From CAVQBJ01 sp963819075 (GTDB lineage: Bacteria > Actinomycetota > Thermoleophilia > Solirubrobacterales > Solirubrobacteraceae): a stretch of DNA of 64,000 bases. Where the stretch lies: positions 620,001-684,000 of the forward strand of contig CAWFUP010000002.1 in the NCBI GenBank assembly GCA_963819075.1, in the 5' to 3' direction. Both the position numbers and the translations under genes were made by a program. Below, one piece after another: positions 50,380 through 58,325 of this stretch (within the stretch, counting starts at the first letter, position 1; the number at the start of each line of letters is the position of its first letter). The notes beneath the pieces are model-generated. The model had not been told where the DNA came from and searched no databases. It saw nothing but the letters and a program-made list of their open reading frames with translations.

Positions 50380-51459
50380 TCAGGTGACCGCGCCGAGCGG
50401 CCGCGGCGGCTCGCCGACGTACTTCGCGGTGGGGCGGATGAGGCGCGCCTCGCGCTTCTGCTCGAGGATGTGGGCCGACCAGCCGGCCACGCGCGCGCAG
50501 GTGAACATCGGAGTGAACAGGTCGGGCGGCACGTCGGCGAGGTCGAGGATGACCGCTGACCAGAACTCAACATTCGTGGCCAGGACGCGGTCGGGCTTGC
50601 GCGCCTGCAGCTCGGCGAGGGCGGCCTGCTCGAGCGCCTCGGCGACCTCGAAGCGCGGCGAGCCCAGGTCGCGGCACGTCCGTCGCAGGACGCGGGCCCG
50701 CGGGTCCTCGGCGCGGTACACGCGGTGGCCGAACCCCATGAGGCGGTCGCCGCGGTCGAGCGCCGCCTTCACCCAGCCCCTGGCGTCGCCGCTCTCCTCC
50801 ACCTCATCGAGCATCTTCAGCACGCGCGAGGGGGCGCCGCCGTGCAGTGGTCCCGACAGCCCTCCCACGGCGGCGGACAGAGCGGCGGCGCAGTCGGCGC
50901 CGGTCGAGGCCACCACGCGGGCCGTGAAGGTCGACGCGTTCATCCCGTGCTCGGCGGCCGAGATCCAGTACGCGTCGATCGCCTTGGCATGATCGGGGTT
51001 GGCCTCGCCGCGCCAGCGAATGAGGAAGCGCTCGGGAATCGAGGTCGCCTTGTCGACCTCGGCCTGCGGCACCGGCGGGTGTCCGGGCCCGCGGGCCGAC
51101 TGGGCGACGAACGAGAGGGCCATCACCGACGCGCGGGCCAGGTCGTCGCGGGCCTGAGCGTCTGAGATGTCGATGAGCTGCCCGAAGCCCCATTCGGGGG
51201 CGAGCATGGCGAGCGCCGACTGCACGTCGACGCGGTGATCGCCCGAGCGGACGGTGAGCGCGTGCGGCTGGGCCGGCGGCAGGCCCGGCTTGAGGTGCCC
51301 GTCGACGAGCAATCCCCAGACCTGCTCGTAGGGCACGGCGCCGACGAGCTCCTCGATGTCAACGCCGCGGTAGCGCAGAGCGCCGCCGGCGCGGTCGGGC
51401 TCCGCGATCTCGGTCGCAAAGGCGACAACGCCTTCCAGGCCGGACTGAACTTCGCTCAT
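50380..51459 (-). CDS. Citrate synthase, CitA-like
   Basis: The product condenses oxaloacetate with acetyl-CoA. It is 359 residues, a short form of citrate synthase. Motifs are GVDIEELVGAVPYEQVWGLL, the active histidines in GPLHGGAPSRV and GFGHRVYRAEDPRARV, and MFTCARVAGWSAHILEQKRE. The third catalytic segment reads NVEFWSA where most enzymes have NVDF. From memory this Glu is shared with mycobacterial CitA-type proteins. A 2-methylcitrate synthase activity cannot be excluded. The chosen ATG has AAGGAC upstream. Confidence 0.9.
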   Translation of the reverse strand: MSEVQSGLEGVVAFATEIAEPDRAGGALRYRGVDIEELVGAVPYEQVWGLLVDGHLKPGLPPAQPHALTVRSGDHRVDVQSALAMLAPEWGFGQLIDISDAQARDDLARASVMALSFVAQSARGPGHPPVPQAEVDKATSIPERFLIRWRGEANPDHAKAIDAYWISAAEHGMNASTFTARVVASTGADCAAALSAAVGGLSGPLHGGAPSRVLKMLDEVEESGDARGWVKAALDRGDRLMGFGHRVYRAEDPRARVLRRTCRDLGSPRFEVAEALEQAALAELQARKPDRVLATNVEFWSAVILDLADVPPDLFTPMFTCARVAGWSAHILEQKREARLIRPTAKYVGEPPRPLGAVT

Positions 51460-51572
51460 TTCGCTCGCTTTCGTCCTTGGGGAGTCGGAGGGAGGGGCGC
51501 ACCGGGACAGCAGTATCGCGCGCCGGTAGGGTGGGCCCAACCCCCGCCGCCGTTCGAGCAAGGAGCCATTTG

Positions 51573-53003
51573 ATGTCGCACGCCGCCGCCGAGCTGATGT
51601 TCAGGCCCGCCACCGAGCTCGCCGAGCTCGTGCGCGGTGGGGAGCTGAGCGCCCGCGAGCTCGTGGAGGCCTCACTGCAGCGCATCGGCGAGCTCAACCC
51701 GCAGCTCAACGCGTTCGTCGACGTCGACGCCGACGGCGCGCTCGCCGCGGCGGCCGCGATCGAGCCGGGCGATCCGCGCCCGTTCGCCGGTGTCCCGATC
51801 GCCATCAAGAACAACCGGGCCGTGAACGGGCAGCGGCTCACGCTAGCCACCTCGCTGCTGGCCGAGAACGTCGCCACGTACGACCACAACGTGACCCGGC
51901 GCCTGCGCGACGCCGGCTTCGTCATCGTCGGGACGACGACCCTCCCGGAATTCGGGATCGTGCCGGTCAGCGAGTCGCGGCTGCTCGGGCCGACGCGCAA
52001 CCCGTGGGACACCGAGCGCACCCCGGGCGGCTCGTCGGGAGGCTCGGCGGCGGCCGTCGCCGCAGGGATGGTCCCGATCGCCCACGCCAACGACGGCGGC
52101 GGCTCGACGCGCATCCCGGCGGCTTGCTGCGGTCTCGTCGGGCTGAAGGCTCAGCGGGGGCGGGTGTCGATGGCGCCGGTCGACGGCGAGTCGTTCCTCG
52201 TCATCGACGGCGTCCTCACGCGCACGGTCGCCGAGACGGCCGCCGTGCTCGACATCCTGGCCGGGTCCGAGGTCGGCGACACCAGCTGGGCGCCGACGCC
52301 GGTCGAGGCCTTCGCCGCGAGCGCCGCGCGTGAGCCGCAGCGCCTGCGCGTCGCGGTCGTCACCGCGCCGCCGCTGGTCGACGCCGTCGTGCACGAGCCC
52401 GGCCTGCGGGCGGTACGCGAGACGGCCGAGGTGCTGGAATCCCTCGGGCACGCCGTCGAGGAGGTCGTGGCGCCGTGGCTGTACGAGGACCTGCTCACCC
52501 TGTTCACCGTCGAGTTCTCGGCCCTCGCGGCGGGCGCACTCAAGCTCGCGGCGGCGGCGGCCGGACGCGAACCGACCGAAGCCGACGTCGAGCCGCTCAG
52601 CTGGCTCGTCTACGAGATCGCGAAGGCGACGAGCTCACTGGACGCGTCCCTCGGCCGCCAGCGCCTGCAGGCCGTTGCGCGCGAGGTGATCACCGCGCTC
52701 GCTGCCTACGACGCCGTCGTGCTGCCGATGCTCGCCGAGCCGCCGGTGCGGATCGGCGAGATCGACGCGGCCGCGGGCGAGCCCCTGGCGACGTTCGCCC
52801 GGGCCGGGCAGTTCACGCCGTTCAGCGCGCTGTTCAACGTCTCCGGCCAGCCCGCGATCTCGCTGCCGCTCTACGAGGAGCGGGGGCTGCCGCTCGCCGT
52901 CCAGATCGCCGCCGCGCCGGCCCAGGAGGGAGCGCTGCTCGCGCTCTCGGCGCAGCTCGAGGCGGCGCAGCCGTGGGCGGGCCGTCGCGCGGCGGTCTCC
53001 TGA
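51573..53003 (+). CDS. Amidase, amidase-signature family
   Basis: The product hydrolyses amide bonds by a Ser-Ser-Lys triad. It is 476 residues. The catalytic lysine is in GVPIAIKNN (near residue 77), the cis-serine in TPGGSSGGSAAA and the nucleophile in DGGGSTRIPA. All three are present. The layout (start SHAAAELMFRPATELAELVR, late PISLPLYEERGLPLAVQI-like end) fits the 6-aminohexanoate-cyclic-dimer hydrolase/NylA-type or general amidases rather than GatA. The substrate is unknown. AAGGAG lies seven bases before the ATG. It is divergent from citrate synthase. Confidence 0.88.
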   Translation: MSHAAAELMFRPATELAELVRGGELSARELVEASLQRIGELNPQLNAFVDVDADGALAAAAAIEPGDPRPFAGVPIAIKNNRAVNGQRLTLATSLLAENVATYDHNVTRRLRDAGFVIVGTTTLPEFGIVPVSESRLLGPTRNPWDTERTPGGSSGGSAAAVAAGMVPIAHANDGGGSTRIPAACCGLVGLKAQRGRVSMAPVDGESFLVIDGVLTRTVAETAAVLDILAGSEVGDTSWAPTPVEAFAASAAREPQRLRVAVVTAPPLVDAVVHEPGLRAVRETAEVLESLGHAVEEVVAPWLYEDLLTLFTVEFSALAAGALKLAAAAAGREPTEADVEPLSWLVYEIAKATSSLDASLGRQRLQAVAREVITALAAYDAVVLPMLAEPPVRIGEIDAAAGEPLATFARAGQFTPFSALFNVSGQPAISLPLYEERGLPLAVQIAAAPAQEGALLALSAQLEAAQPWAGRRAAVS

Positions 53004-53009
53004 GTGGCG

Positions 53010-53900
53010 TCACCCGACCGCGCCGAGGATCTGGCGCATCGGGGCCGGCTCGACGCCGAGGCCGCGCACGTCTGACGGTCCGCGCTCGGACAGCAGCGAG
53101 ACCTCGAGCAGCTCGGCCTCGTCCCAGGTTGCGGGCGCCCGCCGTCCCATCGTTGCCTCGAGCGCGCGGAATGCCCGCGCGGTGAGCGGCGTCGGTACGT
53201 GGACGATCGGCCGCCGCCGTCCGGCGCTCTCGAGCACGAGCCGGACGATCTCGTTCTCGCTCAGCACCTCCGGCCCGGCGAGCTCATACCGGACGTGTGG
53301 CCGAGCCCCTGCCGCCGCCCGTCCGAGCGTGGCCATCACGCAGTCGGCGACGTCCTCAGCCCAGATCGGCTGGTAGAGCGCGGCGCCGCGGCCGCTGATC
53401 GGAACGACGGGCAGCAGTGCGAGCCGCGCGATGACGGTCAGCCACCCGGCGCTCGGGGCGTACACCACCGACGGCGCAAACACCGTCGTGCGCAACGTCG
53501 CCTCGGACACGGTCTGCTCGGCCAGCGCCTTGGCCCGGAACAGGCGAGCGCGGTGGTGAGTGGACGCCCCGAGCGCCGAGAAGAAGACGAAGTGCTCGGC
53601 TCCCGCCCGTTCGGCGGATTGCACCATGCGCCAGGTGGCCACGGCGTTGAGCTCCTCGATCGACGCGGCCGGCTGGTCGCGAATCGAGCCGGCGAGGTGT
53701 ACGACGGTGTGCACGCCGCGCAACGCGTTACGGAACGACAGCGGGTCGGCGAGGTCACCGAGCGCGATCTGCACGCGCACGCGAGCATGGCCGAGGCGTC
53801 GTGGGTCGCGGACGAGGCAGCGCACCGGCTCGTCGGCATCGAGCAACCGGCGCAGCACGGCCGATCCGACGAGGCCCGTCGCTCCGGTCAGCAGCAGCAT
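53010..53900 (-). CDS. NAD(P)-binding epimerase-like protein (atypical SDR)
   Basis: The product is 296 residues. An N-terminal Rossmann fold (MLLLTGATGLVGSAVLRRLL) is followed by CLVRDPRRL, GDLADPLSFRNALRGV, and VHLAGSI. It continues with FFSALGASTHHRARLFRAK in place of the usual YxxxK. This matches the NDUFA9/ycf39-like atypical SDR group, which binds NAD(P) but often acts as an assembly or quinone-linked factor. The function here is unknown. It ends six bases from the amidase stop on the other strand. Confidence 0.82.
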   Translation of the reverse strand: MLLLTGATGLVGSAVLRRLLDADEPVRCLVRDPRRLGHARVRVQIALGDLADPLSFRNALRGVHTVVHLAGSIRDQPAASIEELNAVATWRMVQSAERAGAEHFVFFSALGASTHHRARLFRAKALAEQTVSEATLRTTVFAPSVVYAPSAGWLTVIARLALLPVVPISGRGAALYQPIWAEDVADCVMATLGRAAAGARPHVRYELAGPEVLSENEIVRLVLESAGRRRPIVHVPTPLTARAFRALEATMGRRAPATWDEAELLEVSLLSERGPSDVRGLGVEPAPMRQILGAVG

Positions 53901-54032
53901 GGCGCCAACCTAGATCATCGCGGGGCGGGAGGCGCCGGAGCGTCGTCGCCCGCCGTGCCCTGCCCGCGTGATCGTTACTATGAGGCCCCGCAGCACCCTC
54001 CCCGAATCCTCCGAACCCTCAGGAACACACGA

Positions 54033-54296
54033 ATGGCCTATGTGATCGCCGAGCCCTGCATCGGCACGAAGGACAACTCTTGCGTCGAGGTCTGCCCGGT
54101 CGACTGCATCCACCCGACGCCGGACGAGCCCGGCTACGAGGCCGCCGAGATGCTGTACATCGACCCGGAGGAGTGCATCGACTGCGATGCCTGCGTTGAG
54201 GCCTGCCCCGTGGATGCCTGCTTCGCCGAGGACCAGCTCCCCGACGAGTGGACGAAGTACATCAAGATCAACGCGGACTACTTCGCGGCGCAGTAA
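54033..54296 (+). CDS. fdxA: Ferredoxin, 7Fe type
   Basis: This is a small electron carrier. The product is 87 residues. Cysteines C9, C17 and C21 followed by C58 fit a 3Fe-4S or 4Fe-4S site. C48, C51, C54 (ECIDCDACVEACP) with C25 build a 4Fe-4S site. The spacing C-x7-C in the first cluster is that of actinobacterial FdxA-like 7Fe ferredoxins. A 132-base gap upstream contains a TACTAT (53976-53981) that could be a -10. The likely partner is unknown. Confidence 0.92.
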   Translation: MAYVIAEPCIGTKDNSCVEVCPVDCIHPTPDEPGYEAAEMLYIDPEECIDCDACVEACPVDACFAEDQLPDEWTKYIKINADYFAAQ

Positions 54297-54339
54297 TCGG
54301 GAGTCGCTCCCCCACGCGCCCACACCGGGCGCCCCGCGC

Positions 54340-55479
54340 TCAGGCCATCGGGAGCGCGATACCGGTTGGCGGTCCCGTCGGCAGCGGCGGCGGCGCGGTT
54401 GGCAGCACGGGCAGCGCCAGCGGCGCGAGCGCGACCAGGCCGCGCGCCGCGTGGCGGATGGCCTGCGCGGCCGGGTCGTCGGGATCGTCGAACACGAGCG
54501 GCACGCCGTCATCGGCGTGCTCGCGCAGAGCCATCGTGATCGGCACCTGGCCGAGCAGCGGCACGTCGAGCTCATCGGCGAGCTCGCTCCCGCCGCCCTG
54601 TCCGAAGATCGGGAAGCGCTCGCCGCCCGGCGTGACGAACGCGGACATGTTCTCGATCACGCCGACGACCTCGAGCGAGACCTTGTGAGCCATCTCCGCC
54701 GAGCGCCGAGCGACGCGCTGCGCCGTCGGCTGCGGCGTCGTGACGATGACGAACTGGGCCTGGGGGAGGAGCTGGGCGAGGGTCATCGAGACATCGCCGG
54801 TACCCGGTGGGAGGTCGATGAGCAGGTAGTCGAGCGCTCCCCACGCGACATCCTGCAGGAACTGCGTGAGGGCCTTGTGCAGCATCGGGCCGCGCCACAC
54901 GACGGCGGCGTCCTCCTCGAGGAAGAAGCCGATCGACATCACCTTCACACCGTTGCTCTGCAACGGCACGAGCTTGCGCTCGGCCGAGACGGCCGGGCGC
55001 GTGGCGCCGAGGCCATACATGCGGGGGATCGAGTACCCCCACACGTCGGCGTCGAGGACGCCGACGGACTTGCCCTCCGCGGTAAGTGCGGCGGCCAGAT
55101 TCGCGGTCAGCGTCGACTTGCCGACGCCTCCCTTGCCCGAGCCGATGCACACGACGTTCGCGACCTGGGCGAGCGCGCCCTCGGGTAGCCCGGTGTTACG
55201 ACCGAGGCGCTGGGCGAGTGCCGCCTTCTGCGCAGCGTCGAGGACATCGAAGGAAACGTTGACGCCGGTGACGCCGGGCAGCGCCGACACGGCGGAGCTC
55301 ACCGCGGTCTGGAAGTGGCCGCGCACCGGACAGCCGGCGGTTGTCAGCGACACGGTGACGTCGACGACGCCGAGCTCGTTGACCGCGATCGAGCGCACCA
55401 TGCCGAGCTCGACGATCGAGCGGTGCAGCTCGGGATCGATGACGATTTCCAGTGCCTTGAGGATGTCGTCCTTGTTCAT
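54340..55479 (-). CDS. mrp: Mrp/ApbC Fe-S cluster carrier ATPase
   Basis: Mrp proteins bind and deliver Fe-S clusters. The product is 379 residues: an N-terminal MIP18/DUF59 domain (about 1-80) and a P-loop NTPase domain with the deviant Walker A GSGKGGVGKST near residue 113. It also has DADVWGYSIPRM and LIDLPPGTGDVSMTLAQL. The segment after GVIENMS lacks the usual CxxC cluster ligands (it reads FVTPGGERFPIFG). The start has GGAG nearby. A short six-bp hairpin (54316-54332) separates it from the ferredoxin gene. Confidence 0.92.
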   Translation of the reverse strand: MNKDDILKALEIVIDPELHRSIVELGMVRSIAVNELGVVDVTVSLTTAGCPVRGHFQTAVSSAVSALPGVTGVNVSFDVLDAAQKAALAQRLGRNTGLPEGALAQVANVVCIGSGKGGVGKSTLTANLAAALTAEGKSVGVLDADVWGYSIPRMYGLGATRPAVSAERKLVPLQSNGVKVMSIGFFLEEDAAVVWRGPMLHKALTQFLQDVAWGALDYLLIDLPPGTGDVSMTLAQLLPQAQFVIVTTPQPTAQRVARRSAEMAHKVSLEVVGVIENMSAFVTPGGERFPIFGQGGGSELADELDVPLLGQVPITMALREHADDGVPLVFDDPDDPAAQAIRHAARGLVALAPLALPVLPTAPPPLPTGPPTGIALPMA

Positions 55480-55545
55480 CGTCGCTCCATTCTGGCAAAC
55501 CGGCCGCCGCCTACCCGCAGGCACGGCATGGGCCGTCCGAAAACA

Positions 55546-55658
55546 CCAACGGGACGACCGAAGTCGCCCCGTTGGCGGAGGGAGGAGAGGGTCCTTCTAC
55601 TGTCGGCGGGATATGAGGCCGACAGACCTTCCCGCCCGGGCTCTCCGATCCGGGCGGG
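55546..55658 (-). ncRNA. Three tandem hairpins between the H1-like gene and mrp
   Basis: Read on the - strand, three stem-loops follow the H1-like stop: 9-bp arms at 55631-55639/55650-55658, 8-bp arms at 55600-55607/55618-55625, and a 12-bp stem with one mismatch at 55546-55575. The last is followed by TTTT and looks like an intrinsic terminator of the H1-like gene. The other two could be part of its 3' end, of a small RNA or of the mrp leader. The 197-base gap holds no convincing gene. Confidence 0.45.
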
Positions 55659-55676
55659 GGAAGCCTTATCGCGAGA

Positions 55677-56240
55677 TCAGGCGAGGCTGAGAACGCGCTC
55701 CTGCAGCTTGGAGGCGAGCTCGCTGCCAGACTTGATTCGCGTCTGCACGACGTTCTCGAACTGCGCCGATGCCTGCTCGACCTGGGCCGAGAGATCCTTG
55801 ACGGCGCTGCCGCGGTGGCGGTCCAGACGGGTGACGGTCTGCTCGAGGCCGCGACGGCGCTGGCGGAGCTGGCGCTCGACGCGCGTGCGTGTCTTGCGCA
55901 CCTCGCGCTCGAGGCCCTTGCGCGCGGTCGTGCCACGACGCTCGAACTTCTTGAGCTGGGACTGCGCCTTCGACGGTGTCGTGTAGGTCGTGACGACGTC
56001 GTTGACGCTCGACACGACGCGGTCGCGGGCGATGAGCGCCGCGCCGACGGGGATGAGGACGGCGCGCTCGACGAACTCGGCGGGCGTGCGCTGGCCGTTC
56101 GACGCGCTCGAGACCTTTGCCGTCGCGCTCTTGGCGGCGGGCTTGGCCGCGGTGCGCCTCGCGCTGGTCGTGCGCTTGGCAGCGGTGGTCTTGCGGGTGC
56201 GGGTGCCGGTGGGGGCGCCCGTACTTGGGGCTGGGGCCAT
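55677..56240 (-). CDS. Basic histone H1/phasin-like protein
   Basis: The product is 187 residues. Residues 1-50 are Lys/Arg/Ala/Thr-rich with repeated AAK and TTARR-like units, like the tails of bacterial H1-like proteins. About 55-187 is a charged helical region (GLEREVRKTRTRVERQLRQR, LSAQVEQASAQFENVVQTRI) that resembles phasin or apolipoprotein-like helices. It may bind DNA or coat polymer granules; I cannot decide. A possible LexA box overlaps its promoter (56311-56338). GAGAGGAG lies before the ATG. Confidence 0.72.
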   Translation of the reverse strand: MAPAPSTGAPTGTRTRKTTAAKRTTSARRTAAKPAAKSATAKVSSASNGQRTPAEFVERAVLIPVGAALIARDRVVSSVNDVVTTYTTPSKAQSQLKKFERRGTTARKGLEREVRKTRTRVERQLRQRRRGLEQTVTRLDRHRGSAVKDLSAQVEQASAQFENVVQTRIKSGSELASKLQERVLSLA

Positions 56241-56310
56241 TGGGGAGGCTCCTCTCTCTGATGCTCAGAGGGCTGTGAGGGGATCGGTTCGATCGTTCGC
56301 TGTCGTCTTC

Positions 56311-56338
56311 AGACTACCAACGAACACCTGTTTGTAAA
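56311..56338 (-). promoter_or_regulatory. Promoter of the H1-like gene with a LexA-like box
   Basis: On the - strand TTTACA (56338-56333), 16 bases, TAGTCT (56316-56311). Within the spacer and overlapping the -35 lies CGAAC-ACCT-GTTTG (56321-56334 on the + strand), one base from the actinobacterial SOS box CGAAC-N4-GTTCG. LexA bound there would block polymerase. Confidence 0.45.
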
Positions 56339-56404
56339 CCCCCCCGGGACCTTAGTTACAGCAAATCCGCACGATGCGAGAAAAGCCCCGTCATTACAGG
56401 ATTT

Positions 56405-57457
56405 TCACGCGCTCGAGCTTGTAACAACAGGAACGTGCGTTCGCCGCAGCCAGAGCGCGGGATCGTGCAGCTCCTCGGGGCTTGGAAGCAGCTCGGGCGA
56501 GCTCCAAGCCCGGTTGAGCGCGGACATCCCCTCGCGCTCGACGACGGCGTCGCAGAACCGCCGCCCATCCTCGTACTGGCGCATCTTCAGCTCCAGTCCA
56601 AGCAGGCGCTCGAGGATTCGCCACGCCGGCGACCGCGTCGCCCGACGCTCGTCGAGCGCGCCGCGAAGCGCGTCGAGCTCGTCGCCGAGCAACTCGGCGC
56701 CCACCGCGTCCATGACGTGCTCGGCGTGCCCCTCGACGAGGGACATCGTCGCCTGGATGCGTGCGACGATGCGCTCGCGCTCCGGGCCGAGCACGATCTG
56801 CAGCAGGTCGCCGCGGCGCACCCGGTCGATGAGCTCGCGCAGATCGGTGGCGCTCGGCAGCCGCAGGAGAGAGCCGGCGGAGACGTTGACCTGCAGTCCC
56901 TCGAGCAGCTCGGTCACGAGGCCGGCCAGGTGCTCGCGGAGCCACGGCACGCTCGAGAACTGGATCGCGTGCGTGACCTCGTGGATCGTCACCCACGTAA
57001 CGAGGGCGTCGGCGTCGACGTTCAGCCTCTCCGCCGCCTCGGCCAGGTTGGGCGCGAGGAGGAGCAGCCGCGTCGGTGCGGCGGCATCGAGCAGCACGAG
57101 GTCGTACTGCCCGAGGACCCGCTGGGAGAGCAACCCAGTCAGCGCGCCCACCTGCACCGCCATCATCGCGCCCGATACGGAGCGCAGCGGCCCGGCCAGC
57201 GGCCCGAGGCCATCGCCGAGCCGATCGTCGAAGGAGTCGAGCAGCGGGCGCATGCTGGCGTGGTTGGCGGCGATCCACTCGGTCCGATCGACCGCCTCGG
57301 GGCGCGGCAGTTCGACGGCCGGGGCGAGGCCGGTGTACGCGGTCACCCGAGCCGCGCCGTCACGCGCACGGTCGGCGAGGTCCGGCGGAAGCGTGGCCGG
57401 GGCGGGAGTGCCGGAGAGCAGCCCCGCCACGCGCTGAGCGATGGCCCAATCGATCAT
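56405..57457 (-). CDS. Zinc metalloprotease (zincin), F420-associated family
   Basis: The product is 350 residues, with the zinc motif HEVTHAIQF (HExxH) near residue 158 and a downstream Glu-rich helix (SLVEGHAEHVMDAVG) that may give the third ligand. It matches the actinobacterial DUF2342 family, described as coenzyme F420 biosynthesis-associated or zincin-like metallopeptidase type 2. Substrate and role are unknown. The ATG shares a base with the stop of the inositol-phosphatase-like gene (TGATG), so the two are coupled. 164 bases separate its end from the H1-like gene. Confidence 0.85.
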   Translation of the reverse strand: MIDWAIAQRVAGLLSGTPAPATLPPDLADRARDGAARVTAYTGLAPAVELPRPEAVDRTEWIAANHASMRPLLDSFDDRLGDGLGPLAGPLRSVSGAMMAVQVGALTGLLSQRVLGQYDLVLLDAAAPTRLLLLAPNLAEAAERLNVDADALVTWVTIHEVTHAIQFSSVPWLREHLAGLVTELLEGLQVNVSAGSLLRLPSATDLRELIDRVRRGDLLQIVLGPERERIVARIQATMSLVEGHAEHVMDAVGAELLGDELDALRGALDERRATRSPAWRILERLLGLELKMRQYEDGRRFCDAVVEREGMSALNRAWSSPELLPSPEELHDPALWLRRTHVPVVTSSSA

Positions 57458-58305
57458 CACCCTGATGGTGACACCAATGTGAGCTCGGCCAGGCCGGCCG
57501 CCGTGCGCGCGGCCACCACCGGGGAGCGCGGAACGAGATCGAGCGGAGCCGCGAGCGGGTCGGCGTAGCCGGTGAACGCAACCAACCCGCCGCTCTCGCG
57601 CACGATCAGCTGGGCGGCCGCGACGTCGACGGCGCGACAGCGCCACAGGCTGAGCATCCCGTCCACGCGCGTGGCCGCGACCTGGCACATCGAGACGGCC
57701 ATCGTGCCGAGAGCCCGCACTCGATGCACGCGCGCCACGAGCCCGTCCGTCGCCATCGCGAGGTAGCGCGGGTGGGCCGACTCCACGGCCACGAGCTCGA
57801 GGCGACCGTCCTCTGTGCGCCGCTCCGGCGGCGCATCGGCGAGCGCGGCACCGTTCAAGCGCACCCCGGCGTCGCGCCAGGCCACCCATTCCTCGCGCGC
57901 GCCGAAGTCGTAGACGTAGCCGAAGACGACGTCGGCCATCGTCGCGCCGCGGGCGACGGCGACCGAGACGGCATGGTGGGGAAGGCCACGCTTGGCGTTC
58001 AGCGAGCCGTCGATCGGGTCGATGATGACCCGCAGCGCATCGTCGCCGAAGTCGACCTCACCCCGCTCCTCCGACAGCGCCAGGAAGCGATGCTCGTGCG
58101 CGCGCAGATCCTCGAGCTCCGCAAAGATGATGTCCTCGGCGGCGCGGTCGATGAACACCGCCTCGTCGCCTCCCTCGCCGCGGCCGGTCTCGCGCGCCCG
58201 CTCGCCCGTCGTGGGGTATTGCGCGAGCATCGCCTGGATCCCGGCGACCGAACGGCGACAGACGCCGAGCCAGTCGGGGCTCGCGCCCGTATCCGAAGCC
58301 CCCAT
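57457..58305 (-). CDS. Inositol monophosphatase-family phosphatase
   Basis: The product is 282 residues, a Mg-dependent phosphatase of the IMPase/FBPase superfamily. The metal-binding motifs are LSEERGE near 90-96, VIIDPIDGSLNAK near 107-119, and the late AVDVAAAQLIVRESGG. IMPase, fructose-bisphosphatase or histidinol phosphatase activity are all possible. The ATG is 20 bases from the divergent helicase start, with TAGGAT eight bases upstream. It is co-transcribed with the zincin gene. Confidence 0.87.
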   Translation of the reverse strand: MGASDTGASPDWLGVCRRSVAGIQAMLAQYPTTGERARETGRGEGGDEAVFIDRAAEDIIFAELEDLRAHEHRFLALSEERGEVDFGDDALRVIIDPIDGSLNAKRGLPHHAVSVAVARGATMADVVFGYVYDFGAREEWVAWRDAGVRLNGAALADAPPERRTEDGRLELVAVESAHPRYLAMATDGLVARVHRVRALGTMAVSMCQVAATRVDGMLSLWRCRAVDVAAAQLIVRESGGLVAFTGYADPLAAPLDLVPRSPVVAARTAAGLAELTLVSPSG

Positions 58306-58312
58306 GCGGTCA

Positions 58313-58319
58313 TATCCTA
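58313..58319. promoter_or_regulatory. Shared, symmetrical -10 of two divergent leaderless genes
   Basis: TATCCTA on the + strand reads TAGGATA on the other. The + strand hexamer TATCCT is followed by seven bases and the helicase ATG (58326). The - strand hexamer TAGGAT is followed by eight bases and the phosphatase ATG (58305). The whole gap is 20 bases, with no room for ribosome sites. Confidence 0.5.
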
Positions 58320-58325
58320 CGAGCG

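Noticed and set aside
56287..56300. Second LexA-like site GGTTCGATCGTTCG
   Set aside because: The two halves are direct GTTCG repeats, not the inverted CGAAC/GTTCG arrangement.
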